NCBI GenBank assembly: GCA_030141605.1 | Contig: JAQGDQ010000153.1 | Location: 257,501-321,500, forward strand | Source: Tubiluchus corallicola | Lineage: Eukaryota; Priapulida; Priapulimorpha; Priapulimorphida; Tubiluchidae | Direction: 5' to 3' | Length of the DNA: 64,000 bases | Shown: positions 12,180-23,699 of the stretch, piece by piece | Position numbering within the stretch: the first letter of the stretch is position 1 | Layout: each line of letters starts with the position of its first letter | The notes under the pieces: model-generated | Databases searched by the model: none | Told to the model about the DNA's origin: nothing | The model's input: only the letters and a program-made list of their open reading frames with translations | Made by a program: the position numbers and the translations under genes

Positions 12180-12500
12180 TTTTAATAAACGTAAAAGCAC
12201 TTTGCGCGGCTCCCGGCGGACAGCAAGCATCAGAAGGCTTGTCAGTGCATCCGTCTATAAACACAACGAATGGTGATTAATTTTACATAAGATCTCGCAA
12301 ATTGCTGAATTACGGGCGATCAGCAGACTCGAAGGTAATCCATTGTCAGAGTGAAATCAAATTAGTCGCTGGTGGCTGAATGCAACAACTTAATGAGAGC
12401 AGGGAGGAGTCGTTTAACTGGGAGTTTCATATTATAAGCGGCGGAAGAGGGCAGGCATGGAAGCCAGTAATTTGTTTATAGCCAGTTTAAGCCAGTATAC
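12180..12500. other. Candidate non-coding regulatory block in Lbx intron
   Basis: A stretch free of low-complexity sequence and visibly richer in GC than the flanks. It holds Forkhead-type words (TATAAACA near 12256, TTGTTTATAG near 12472), a homeobox-type TGATTAATTT, and CATTGTCAG. No open frame is maintained. Only comparison with related genomes would show whether it is conserved. Confidence 0.3.
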
Positions 12501-13249
12501 GACGATTCTCTGTTAGCAGGTCTGGAGTTGCAGGTCTAGTACTTAACTTGTACAACTTTATAAGACGAGGGAACTATTTTTCATATTTAGTCTTCTTAAT
12601 GCTCATTGGTGTGCCATAACCTTTTTTTATACAACTGATATGAGGCCGATCATTAATTGGCAATGCAGACTTCATTATGCAGTCTAGGTAACTGACATTA
12701 ATTTTCTTTTTTCTTGAATCACAACTAGTTTTAATTGTTTTTAAAACGTTATATATACGTATAACGTATAACGGATGTTATCTAACTTAATGCAAACTTA
12801 AGTTAAGCTAAAACTTATGCAAACAAGTTTCAACATACCAAAGCAAATGAAACTGACTTTTCAGCTCAATTTTGAACTGAATTGATTCGATGATGGTTGA
12901 AACCCGGCAGAATTTGTACGGCAGTACTGGTACTAGGTCAAAGTGACATTGCCCACAGATGTTTCTAATACTTGTCAAGGAGCCGAAACGAGCAGTTATC
13001 GATATTTGTTGAGGTGTATTCTGTTAGTGTAGAGCTTGTTTGTTAAATTGATTTTTGAGTTAATTCGTAATTAAATAAATAGGTTTTAATATCGAAAAGT
13101 AATGCAGATTAGTAGTCCTACATTTGTGACTGCGTTAGTATTATCAACAAATTAGTCAAATGGATATGATGATATCAATTATGATCAAAATTATTTTCAT
13201 ATTTTTAAGTGATTTTTCTGGAGGTAAGAAATAGCTTTTGCAAAAATAC

Positions 13250-13575
13250 TACGCCAGAACACCTCACCACACCACGTGCTTAGCGTCTGCGCTCGAGACC
13301 TGGATTTGCCCCGATGAGGAGCAACTGGTCTCTTGAGTTGATTAGTGATCGCGATGAGAAGTAGTGGATGGTGATTAATGACCGGCGCGCCTCTGGAGGT
13401 GGGAAACGAAGTGTGGCTTCTTGCCGGATTGACATTTCAGGAGATGTATGGGACGACGCTTCACGAATCGCTGCGCCTCTAATCGCTGTGCAAAACAAAT
13501 GGCGCGCATTTTGTCACATTGCGCGCGAGTAAGCAGAAAGTAATTAAGCCTCCGCAGCGAAACCCAGAAAAAGGC
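13250..13575. other. Candidate non-coding regulatory block in Lbx intron, CpG-containing
   Basis: The most GC- and CpG-rich part of the intron. Visible words are CCACGTGC (palindromic E-box), GTGATTAATGACC (Hox/Pbx-like), GATTAGTGATCGCGATG, GGCGCGCC and two GCGCGC stretches, then AGTAATTAAGCC. No splice-bounded exon could be read on either strand. It could be an enhancer or an alternative promoter. The call rests on composition and motifs only. Confidence 0.3.
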
Positions 13576-14214
13576 ATAAGCAAGGCTGACTTATTTGCGA
13601 GCTTATCTGTTTCACATTGTTTTGACGTCTTTTTTATTTTAGTTATTATTTTAATGAACTTTGCTAATTTACATAAAAGTTTAGTAGAAAGAAAAACTTA
13701 CCAATACCTTACTTTTTGGGATCAGTTTTTACTCTTTTTTTACCCCGTTCATGCTAACTGGCACTGAAAACAATGTAAGACTTTTAAGTTTCAAGTAAAG
13801 TATCCAATATTTTACTACTAGAATGGCTGGCTTTTACTGCGGTTGCTACATTAAGATGCTCTTAAGGTAATTTTTCTCGGAATTAATGTGCTTTTAAGAT
13901 CTTATTTCATTGGTTTTTGAAGGCGGGAGAGTGTTAGTTTTGCCGTTGTCATTCCTAGGAACAGGACAGCCTCTTATAAATCCAGTTTTCCGCTTGGGAC
14001 TCTTATCAGTAGAATTTCTTTATCAAAAAATTTTACTCTGTTTTTCTTACTTTTTTCAAGAGAAGACACTAACAGATCTCTCTTATCAGTTGCAGTTATT
14101 TATAAAAACTCGGTTTGTAGTGGGTACTGTATTTACAGGTTAACTTTCTAACTGTAGCCTTTTGAGTAAAACAGCACAATGGCCAGTGACCACTAGCCTT
14201 TATCAGTTCGATAT

Positions 14215-14262
14215 GTATAAGAAATCACTGATCACTGTTGTACATTACATGATTTCTTACAC
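14215..14262. other. Small hairpin
   Basis: AAGAAATCA and TGATTTCTT form a 9 bp perfect stem with a loop of about 22 bases, and CTGATCA occurs in the loop and again just downstream. Function unknown; it may be chance. Confidence 0.35.
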
Positions 14263-14919
14263 TGATCAGCCATCTTCGAATCAAGCTCTTGTTTTGCGCG
14301 TTAGATTAAGTTAGAGTTTTGCTTTTTAATTTCTAAGACTTCAATTGAGAACATAGTATACTATGGCAATTAGTAAAAGTTTCGCCCACTAATATATTCC
14401 TAATTAGGAGCCTGCAATTTGGCTTTTTTGTTACCACGCACGCATCCTCGGGATCAGCCAGTATTTCTAAACTAATAAAGAAACTAAAGTGCAGCGGGTA
14501 ATAAATAAATATTGAATAGGACATGTGCTTAGTTGACAATTAGGTATAGTTAGCGATAGATTCTGCGTGGGGTGAGTATTTCATTAGTCTACCAGGACTG
14601 ACACTGGCATCAATTTGGTACCATTATTTTATAGTTTCTCTAGATAATTATTCCCAACAACATTATCCTCCGCCGAGTTCTCTGCCATAATTTCATTTCT
14701 GTTCATCTGAATGTTTTATCCCATAAATGCCAAAGTAAAGAGAGAAGGCAACTTTGGGCTGCTTTTTCTATACGGTTGTGAGTGTATTTGTTTTTTCACA
14801 TTTAAATTACTTGAAATTAGGATTTAGATTATTAAATACGAATTCAGAGTATTTAAAATATACGAATAAGGTAAGCAGTTGATGTTTCATCTTATTGAGA
14901 AAACGAGTGAATGTACCTA

Positions 14920-15290
14920 AACTGAACAAACTGATTGCTTAGCCTCCCGTAGAAAATTGACAAAGTTGTTTAAATTGCGCCAGAGAAATGGTTTTCAATT
15001 GAGTAAAATTGAGTACTTGCATATAGAGTGCGTATATATTGGAAAACTAATAAAATTAAACGTCCGCTATTTTACTAATGCAGTCAGCATTTCAGCTGAG
15101 ATCCAAAAAAATTAATGTACTTAGAAAATGATTAAAGTGTACTTGCACTGGAAAACAGACAAAAATGGCGCCCTGCACTAAGAAACTGACTACCACATTA
15201 TATACTTACACTGAGGAGCTGATTAAGTTGAGTACTTACATTGGGAACTTGATCAAACTAAGTACTCAGCTGTGAAACAAATTGAGAATT
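14920..15290 (+). repeat. Cryptic diverged minisatellite, unit about 30 bp
   Basis: Successive segments follow the pattern TGATTAAATTGAGTACTTAC followed by ACTGGGAAAC. Examples are ATTGAGTACTTGCATATAGA (near 15008), GATTAAAGTGTACTTGCACT (near 15130), CTGATTAAGTTGAGTACTTA (near 15220) and TGATCAAACTAAGTACTCAG (near 15251). About eight to ten decayed units are visible. Confidence 0.6.
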
Positions 15291-18200
15291 TATTAAACGG
15301 TTCTTCAACGTAGATTTATTATTGTGCAAATTTTAGGCATTTTAGGCGAGTTTTCAGGATAGACTTTTCCCACCATTTCCCAACAATTAAGACAATGGAT
15401 CAGCCCACGGCTCACTCATCCTTTATTCGCCAGGGGAATTGCTGCACAGTTTGTAGGTAATTGCACTTGGCATATGGACTTCAGCTCATCTGATTATAGT
15501 TAAAACTTGATACGTTTAATAGGGATTAATCGGGGACAGAGCGCTCGCATTAGGCTTAATTAACGGCTCAGTTTCAGCGTCCAAATGGATTGTCGGCTCG
15601 CAGACAGCACTCCAGGTAGCCATGAAGCATTGCATTATGTTTATTACATACAAGTGAAACAGGCAGACATAATTAACTTAGTAAGTATTATATCAGGCAA
15701 GCGCTGCTTAATCAGGCATTATACGTCCAAATTTTACCAGGAAACTTTGCTGAGAATGGAATGGATTTTTAATTTTATAAAGGCGTTATTTGCACTCAGT
15801 GCTTAATCATATTATTTGTTTATGATATGGCAGTATTTTACTAGTTTTATGATTTCCGCATGATGAGCAGAGCTCTCTAGGTCTTAAGTTAAAAACATCG
15901 CATTAAAACGGAGTCCCACTCAATTTCACAACTTGCATACAATTTTGTCGTTAGAAGTCTATCGATTGTCTAAAACGTGCAATGTCTTTTTTTTAGAAAT
16001 ACAACACTTTTATTTATAAATTACTATATACTGAAATACTGAAAGTCTGGAATTATTAAGCATAATGTTTTTGGATTTCATAGGAGTTTAAAATTTAAAG
16101 CACAGATGCGATCCAAAAGACAAGTCACTAATATATTGTTTTTGAAAGTGCAAATACAAATACTTGTACATATGTATTCATGTATTCTAATTTAATTCCT
16201 TATTTGTGGGCGTTATAGGAGGTTTTTTCATCAGTAATTCATTACATATTCTAGAAATTTTGCATTTTCTTTATTCAACTTTATATGTCTGTATTAAATG
16301 CTACTTTGTACCTGAGCCTTTTTACCGAAGTACAAAAACTAATTTTTGTCTTAGAATTTCAAAAATTAAATAGTTTTACACTTTTGAGACAAGTGCTTTA
16401 AGAATAGTTATAGGCTTATGTTTTAAAAAAGCTTTTTGTCCGTCTTTAAGTCGGCCCATCTTCTACATCCATTTAGCTGCATAGTGCCAGTTTTTTTACA
16501 ATCCGAGATGTGGCTGCAAATTACTGAACCATTAACTTAATGTCTTTTAATCTTTAACAACGTGTCCGACATTGTAGGTTGTATATCGCATATTTCTGGC
16601 TCTATCCTATTTACTCAGTTATACCACTTTTACTGTTTATCAGGATGAAAATTAGCGTAAATATGTTTATAATAAATATCAATTTAGTTTATGGTGAAGC
16701 TTTAATTTTAAAATTTTGTATAAATAAATTGTCGCAATTTTCTTACTCCCAAAAACTATGAAAAACAAATATTCACACGGGTTACAGATCTATGATTCTA
16801 CATGTGCTTGTTCATTGAGAAATATTGCACTTCTTTTCGGTTATTATATTTACCACGCACTCATTAGCGTGGTAAATCATGACATTCATGTCATACATAG
16901 AACAATAGACATATATATTTACTGCAGAAAGTATTTATTTCATACAGAAACCACTTGTTTAATGCAAGTTTAAAATAAGTCTATAATTATGATTCATTAT
17001 TTCAATGCTTCTCACTCATTCGAAGGATAAAAGCTTAATTTACTATGCGTTTGTCTCATTATCGACAAATAACAAATACAGGAAAGGAGAAGAGTTACGA
17101 TGTAGATTAAGATCAAATATTTTCTCTACTGTAGATATTAGTTTATTTGACAACAATGGTGAAAAATGTCTTGAGATTCACGCATGCATAACTATGCACT
17201 ATTAGGTGTAAAATAAATGTTGGGCTAATAAATTATTGAAACTCGCCTATTTAAGCCTGTTTAACAAACTTGACACGCACAAGCTTGCATAGTTAGTGCA
17301 CCGCATTGCTGGAGGGCCGGAATGAGTCTTTTTCGGCAGCTCGGATCGGTAATATCGGCTCTTTTGAAGCACAATTAGAGGCGTCCATCGTATGTAACTT
17401 CTACCATCCCGCAAGTGGGTTATAATGGTACATCAACTGCGCCCAACAGCGGCCTGCCCACAGCAGAGTAGTAAAAGTTTGATGGATGACCGTATAAATG
17501 TTGTAATTAGAGGGTGTTGGTACAAAAACGAGCGCTAGTCCGGCTCTAAATCACGCCGTATCTCTAGTTTCTTTTATCCTCTTTCAAAGGCGAGACTATA
17601 TCCGAGGTTGCCCAAGATCAAAACCCATGTTAACCATGGGAAACTTGGAACAGTTCTCTTCTGCAGGTTGGATGATGCCAAACCTGAGTGGAACCGCAAG
17701 GATCAGTTATTTTAACAGCAAGGATATCATAAATCGAAATTCGATTATATAATTTTCTTTATATTGCCGGGAAATAAATAAACGCTGATATCGTCTGATC
17801 TTTCCAAGAGCCGCTCAACTTTGATCAATCACTTTAGTTTAAAGTCACATTTGTGATCCCACTTTTTATAGCCGAACGACATATGGAAAATCGCCTAACC
17901 TATAAAATGAGGCATATTTTCGCTCCTTGTCTAAATAAGGTCCTTTAAGTGTTAGTTGTGTTTACCCCATTTGCAAAACAAGTGTGTCGGCGTGTTTATC
18001 ATTAACGTAATTTAAGAACTTTGAGAAATTATCAGACATTGACGGCTTTTTATATTAAATAGAACAGCGTTGTAAAACCTAACTATTTCTGCGTTGCTGT
18101 GCCACAGTCATCAATGAGATATTGTTTTCATACGAAAGATAGTAGCTAATTCTAGGTGTAAATTTTAATAAGTCGAAATAAAATGTGCTACCCAGTCAGC

Positions 18201-19080
18201 ATTAGTAACTTAAAAAAACTACTAGGCACAAAAATGAGTTATAATGATATAATGTGTTACGATAATTGTAATAATGATTACAACAGAGATAATGACGAGT
18301 GTGATGGCAGTGATGGTGATGGTTACGGCACTGATGTGGGTAATATTAGGCTGGCTGTTGCAGACATTTTATCCACTTTGGTCGATTGTTTGTTGGTACC
18401 GTTTTTGGGATCTGTTTGATTTGGGATCACCTAAGCTGGTGAAGAGACCTGTTTAAAATTTCTCTTTTTAGTTGACCTTACCGATAGATTTTTTAAAGAT
18501 AAATCTTCACGTAGGCGCTCATAATTATTTGTAGACTCCACCCACTTTTTTCGGCAGTCCAAATAAATAAATAAATAGATAGATAAATAAATAAATCCTT
18601 TATTTTACATTACGCAGTCATGCAGACTATTTTTAGAGTTGGATCAAAGTTGAAACTTTTTAATTACGATTTTTCTGTGATCTTTGTTCACCCAGGATGT
18701 TTTATCTTTTCAAACAGACATATAATAATATTTTAAAGCTGATACAATTAGTCTCTGTAACCAAATGTAATAAGTGAAAAAACTGGTCTGTTTGACATTA
18801 AATTTTGGTTTTATTTCTCAACAGAGTACTGCCTGTATGCAAATAAGTTTTGCAAAAAATGGGAATTGTAATTCGGGAGGTTCCCTTCTATGGACATCAT
18901 TACTTCCAACTGCTTCGCCAATTTTTTAACAAATAAAAACGTTACCACAATTTGCAGATTTACCAAAAATGGAATTCTATAAAAAGTGGGATTCGAGTTT
19001 CACATAAGCTCAGACACACAAATTTCACATAAGAGAACTGAAACAGTCGGGAAACAGTTTTTGGTATAGCAAAACAATCT
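15291..19080. other. Intronic sequence with hairpin pair and possible regulatory block
   Basis: No exon recognised. 16848-16877 is a perfect 11 bp stem (ATTTACCACGC and complement) with an 8-base loop, followed at once by a second small palindrome ATGACATTCATGTCAT. 17270-17560 is comparatively GC-rich and non-repetitive, with no open frame; it could be regulatory. 18561-18597 is a short (AAAT)n run. The Asp/Asn-rich frame near 18240-18420 has no splice support. Confidence 0.4.
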
Positions 19081-19541
19081 TAAATAATAATAACAATAAC
19101 AATAACAATAACAGTAACAGTAACAGTAACAGTAACAGTAACAGTAACAGTAACAGTAACAGTAACAGTAACAGTAACAGTAACAGTAACAGTAACAGTA
19201 ACAGTAACAGTAACAGTAACAGTAACAGTAACAGTAACAGTAACAGTAACAGTAACAGTAACAGTAACAGTAACAGTAACAGTAACAGTAACAGTAACAG
19301 TAACAGTAACAGTAACAGTAACAGTAACAGTAACAGTAACAGTAACAGTAACAGTAACAGTAACAGTAACAGTAACAGTAACAGTAACAGTAACAATAAC
19401 AATAACAATAACAATAACAATAACAATAACAATAACAATAACAATAACAATAACAATAACAATAACAATAACAATAACAATAACAATAACTATAACTATA
19501 ACTATAACTATAACTATAACTATAACTATAACTATAACTAT

Positions 19542-19604
<63 letters not shown>

Positions 19605-19645
19605 GACGACGACGACAACAACAACAATAATAATAATTGTACTGT
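19081..19645. repeat. Hexanucleotide satellite (AACAGT, AACAAT, AACTAT, AACGAC) abutting Lbx exon 2
   Basis: About 565 bp of 6 bp units in blocks: AACAAT, then about fifty AACAGT units, then AACAAT (19391-19488), AACTAT (19489-19543) and AACGAC/GAC (19544-19617), ending in AACAAC and AAT. The long frames here (Tyr-Cys, Leu-only) are artefacts. The array ends about 17 bases before the exon 2 acceptor. From 19391 to the acceptor there is no AG dinucleotide, while the AACAGT block is full of them. Confidence 0.95.
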
Positions 19646-19656
19646 ATTTTTTTCAG

Positions 19657-20267
19657 ACGCATTCGGTTTGAGAGATCCCTTACAACTATTCAGCAGTCGT
19701 CAACCACCAAAAAGACGGAGGAAATCTCGAACAGCTTTTACTAATCAACAAATATACGAACTCGAAAAGAGGTTTCTCTACCAGAAGTATCTCTCCCCGG
19801 CGGACAGGGATGAGATTGCGCAGAATCTGGGCCTTACAAACGCGCAGGTAATCACGTGGTTTCAAAACCGACGCGCTAAACTTAAGCGCGACATGGAAGA
19901 GATGAAAAACGACTTGACGGCAACGGAAGCCATAATTAAGAAAGGCTCTCCCACTGGCCGCCTGCCCTCTAACATTACAGCTATTGTCCGCTCCGTGGCA
20001 ATGGATAGTCAGAAAATGTGTAATAATAGTCATTACCACGGACACAATGATCATCTCGATGCGCCGCGAGATTTAGAGATGGTTGACTCTACGAGTGGCG
20101 ACAGTGACAGTGATAATATTGATGTCGAAGGTGTGGAAACAGACGAGGAGAAGGAGACGTCAAATGTTGCAAGCACAGACAATAATAATTGCAGTTTAGA
20201 TGATAAGGAGGACATAAACAAAGGAGAGGAAGAGACGACACAGCAGCCTTCAACACGCGACAACTAA
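19657..20267 (+). CDS. Lbx: Lbx (ladybird) homeodomain transcription factor, terminal exon
   Basis: This exon encodes a homeodomain DNA-binding protein of the ladybird/LBX family, a nuclear regulator of muscle-precursor, heart and interneuron fates in flies and vertebrates. The homeodomain occupies 19716-19895. It begins RRKSRTAFTNQQIYELEK and has YLSPADRDEIA in helix 2. Recognition helix QVITWFQNRRAKLKRDM carries Thr47, Gln50 and Asn51. RFLYQKYLSPADRD and LKRDMEEMK are hallmarks that separate Lbx from Tlx and other NKL genes. Downstream, about 120 residues end in an acidic Ser/Asp/Glu-rich tail (DSDSDNIDVEGVETDEE), resembling the acidic tail of LBX1. The acceptor TTTTTTTCAG precedes 19657; the first AC completes a GAC codon with G151. 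The stop is TAA at 20265. No AATAAA was found close to the stop. Confidence 0.97.
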
Positions 20268-20636
20268 AATCATGCATGCCAAATAGCATACGTATTAATA
20301 ATTTTTAGTCAACAGCTCTTTTGGGATTATTCTAATTTAGTAAAACGTCAACTTTCATTGATGATACCATTCATTGCCAACAAACCAAGTTCTTTACCAA
20401 AGTTTTGGAGTAGACATTTCACACATTTGACGAAAATTAACATAAATGTGTGGGCCATGGGCAAAACAGTTCATGGGTGTCACTTCTATAGGAGGTTTGC
20501 GCACTTAACTACCTTGCAAACATGTTTTCCTAATTTTTCTTGAGATTCGCAACTAACGATCGAGTCGATTTTGTTACCATCACTAACCACAATAGTATTT
20601 TCCTAACCAAGCAACCTACCGCATAAGATCCTCACT
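20268..20636. other. Probable Lbx 3' UTR or downstream sequence
   Basis: AT-rich sequence directly after the Lbx stop codon with no conserved open frame. It probably starts the 3' UTR, but its end cannot be set because no clear polyadenylation signal is near. Confidence 0.4.
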
Positions 20637-21053
20637 CTTTTCTTTCCTTTTCTTTCTTTTCTTGTTCTTTCCTTTCTTTTCTTTTTTGTCTTTTCTTTTC
20701 GTCTCCCTCCCCTCCCCTCCCCTCCCCTCTCTTCTCCTCTCCTCTCCTCTCCTCTCCTCTCCTCTCCTCTCCTCTCCTCTCCTCTCCTCTCTTCTCTTCT
20801 CTTCTCTTCTCTCCTCTCCTCTCCTCTCCTCCTCCTCTGCTCTCTCCTCTCCTCCTCCTCTCTCCTCTCCTCTCCTTCCTCTTCCTTCCTTCCTTTTCCT
20901 TCCTTCTTCTTCTTCCTTCTTCCTTCCTTCCCTCCCTCCCTCCTCCTTCCTTTCCTTTCCTTTCCTTTCCTCCTCTCCTCTCCTCTCTTCTCTTCTCTTC
21001 TCTTCTCTTCTCTTCTCTTCTCTTCTCTTCTCTTCTCTTCTCTTACCTTTTCT
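20637..21053. repeat. Polypyrimidine tract (CTCCT / TTCTC / TTCC units), about 420 bp
   Basis: The + strand is almost pure C/T through 20637-21053. It contains CTCCT pentamers (20700-20870), TTCC tetramers (20880-20960) and TTCTC pentamers (20985-21045). Such mirror-symmetric purine/pyrimidine tracts can form triplex (H-DNA). The open frames are Glu/Arg/Lys or Ser/Leu/Pro artefacts. Confidence 0.95.
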
Positions 21054-21467
21054 TTCATCGCCAGACATCTCTTTTCGTTAATTAATTAATGCTAGTCAAG
21101 TGCAGATTGTATTTTTAATATTTTAACTAAATCATTGTACATAATGAGAATGGGATTTCTTTACGTGTGTTTGAAGTATTAATGATAGATATTATTGTAG
21201 GTCGTCTAAATTATAAGTTAATATGTATTAGCAGCTTAATCGTCCAGTCAGGTCTTTACCATCTTTCTGTTTCTTTATTTGATAAACCGATTAGCATTCT
21301 CTATGTACCGCTGATAATAATAGAATTTCACAATATGAACGTCATACAGTAGATTACCATATTTAGAGCGTATAGTCACTTGTTTGCAGCAGAAAACATT
21401 CTGCAAAAAAACTGTGTCGGTTAATAAAACTACAATAATGCTTAGAACCTGGTGAGCGACTAAATGT
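21054..21467. other. Intergenic, nothing recognised
   Basis: AT-rich sequence between the pyrimidine tract and the hAT-like MITE with no supported feature. Confidence 0.55.
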
Positions 21468-21475
21468 ACTTTAGG

Positions 21476-21983
21476 CAGTGGCGGCTCGTGTATAGGTACT
21501 GTGGTACAGCAGCACCGCCCTTTCACTCATTATTATCGATAATATTCAATTTAATAAGTCTTTTTCTATAGTTCCTTGTTTAAACTTGTACGGAACTGAA
21601 GCATGTGAGGGAAGTACAATTTGTTTCACAGCCCAAGCAGCGTGGTGTTTGGCTATTGTGCGCATGCGGCCATGCGCAGATTTGTGAGGTAAGACGCTGT
21701 ACTTTAGTTAGAATGAGTACGTCGCTCACGCAGTAGTTGTCATGTGTTTAAAAGCCGTGTATCGGCATAATTCTTGAACTGCGGTAATTTAGGTTTTTCC
21801 TAAGAGAACAATATTTTTCGTTTAGGAGTTTTGTCAAGTTTATGTATAAACTAGTTTGTTTGTCTAAAATTACAACATTAAAATTACATATGTTTGTTTC
21901 GTTTTATACAGTATTAAAACAATTGCTATAAAAGTTTAATTTTGCAGAGCACCCCCACTAATCTTAGCTACGAGCCGCCACTG
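21476..21983. mobile_element. Non-autonomous hAT-like element (MITE), 508 bp
   Basis: The left end reads CAGTGGCGGCTCGTGTATAG. The right end is CTACGAGCCGCCACTG, whose reverse complement is CAGTGGCGGCTCGTAG, a 16-base terminal inverted repeat with one difference. The flanks are ACTTTAGG (21468-21475) and ACTCTAGG (21984-21991), an 8 bp target duplication with one mismatch, as hAT transposases generate. The interior has no transposase frame, so the element would have moved in trans. CAGTGGCGG-type ends are usual for hAT families. Confidence 0.85.
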
Positions 21984-21991
21984 ACTCTAGG

Positions 21992-22640
21992 TAAATAAAA
22001 TGTAAGCAGCGTTTTATTAAAAGATTTCTTAGCGATTTGAAATGATTTACAAGTTTTATATTTATACTTATTGACAGACTGCATTGCAATTGAACAGAAA
22101 TACAATCATCATCAAAAAGTGCCTAATCTTTGGCTTACCTTTCGTTAATTATTTGGCTAATTGCCTATCGAATTTTTTGGTTCATAAGGTTGCTACATAA
22201 AAACAGCTGATCTAACCAGGGCTTAGCTACTGCAATCCCAATAAAATTGTACTTCTTTGCCCCCCCCCCCCCCCAAGTGACTAAACTAAAGAAAACGTTA
22301 TTGCAAAGGTGCCTGCATGTCTAAAATGATTTATCTCTGCCACCAGCTATTATATGAGTAATCTAAGCCTAATTAAATGTAAAATTCTTTCTACTGTTTC
22401 GATATGAACGTGTACGTGTACATAAGTCATTTTATTTAATAAATTACAGAAATGTGTTCTGTGCATGGCAGAATTTGTGTAATTATTTATTAATAAAGAA
22501 ATTTATTACCATCATATCGTGATTGTTTTTTCATTAAATACTTCTTGTTGTTAACTATAAAACGTAGCATAGAAATCTAGTTTAAAGTGCAATTTAATTG
22601 ACGACAGGATATCACAAAATTAACAACAATTGTATTTGGT
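21992..22640. other. Intergenic with poly-C run
   Basis: Nothing coding. A homopolymer of 15 C lies at 22260-22274. Confidence 0.6.
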
Positions 22641-22945
22641 ATATACAGGATGGCAGGAAATGATAGCCCTCTATACTTTAAGGCTAGCACGGGTAGATCC
22701 TCTATGCACTTTTAGAATTTTTTATCATTGTGATTTCCCACTTAATCTTACTTACTTCACCGTACTCCTGTGCATTTATGGCATTGAAGCTCATAATAGC
22801 AGTACTCATTATTAAGATAAGTGTTTTAAGAATACTGCTAAGCAAAATTCAATGCTTTTTCTCGTGGTTGCGTCAATTTGTCTATTCCGTTCTGTTTCTT
22901 CTATACAGCGGGGGAAATCATTTCCTGACACCACTCACTTGCAGC
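22641..22945. repeat. Possible MITE with short inverted ends
   Basis: CAGGAAATGATAGCCC at 22654 is matched in inverted form by GGGGGAAATCATTTCCTG at 22910-22927. Both neighbourhoods also contain TATACAG. The spacing (about 300 bp) suits a small non-autonomous DNA transposon, but no target duplication could be fixed. Confidence 0.3.
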
Positions 22946-23325
22946 CGTATTCCTGATTTTTGAAAGTTCGAAACAGTTTTCAAGAGGTAGAAGCACTGCT
23001 TCTTCTTGTGAGAACTTGGATTGATGGTTGCAGTCTACAGGAGAATTAGTGCACCGTATGCATGGCTGCATGGGATTTAGGTTTAAAAATGATATCGAAG
23101 AGGATGGCGAGGACTTGTGAAGGTTTGCATAAAAAACCTGCTGAACGGCACCTTACCCCTTTCAAAAGGTTTTGTTTGATACCGCTTCAAAAAGGTGCCT
23201 ATAAATGTGAAGTTGGAAATTTTGCTCATTATTTTTGTAGTTTGGATTTTTACAATATTTAACTAGCTGAATTCAGTAGCAGCTTTAGCTGCGAAAGAAG
23301 GTCTTTATCATTATCACATTCTCTA

Positions 23326-23525
<200 letters not shown>

Positions 23526-23699
23526 ATATTACCATTATCAGAACAGCCTTATACAGGTGTCACATACTCATTAATATCAATAGTGGTACAATATTAGTTG
23601 CAGATTTATTATACCATAACAATAGGTTACTTAGGTATTCATTCAACAATGTAGTTCTAACTGCTCATCTTAGACAGGTAAACGACATTTAATAAGCCT

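Noticed and set aside
19000-19662. 220- and 153-codon frames of Tyr-Cys and Leu
   Set aside because: They are translations of the hexanucleotide array on the strand opposite Lbx.
19686-20289. Minus-strand frames opposite the Lbx homeodomain exon
   Set aside because: Antisense shadows of a confidently identified coding exon.
20603-21081. Long Glu/Arg/Lys and Ser/Leu/Pro frames
   Set aside because: They are translations of the polypyrimidine tract.
20268-22000. Polyadenylation site for Lbx, e.g. AATAAA near 21994
   Set aside because: The first clear AATAAA lies beyond the pyrimidine tract and the hAT-like element, too far to assign without transcripts.
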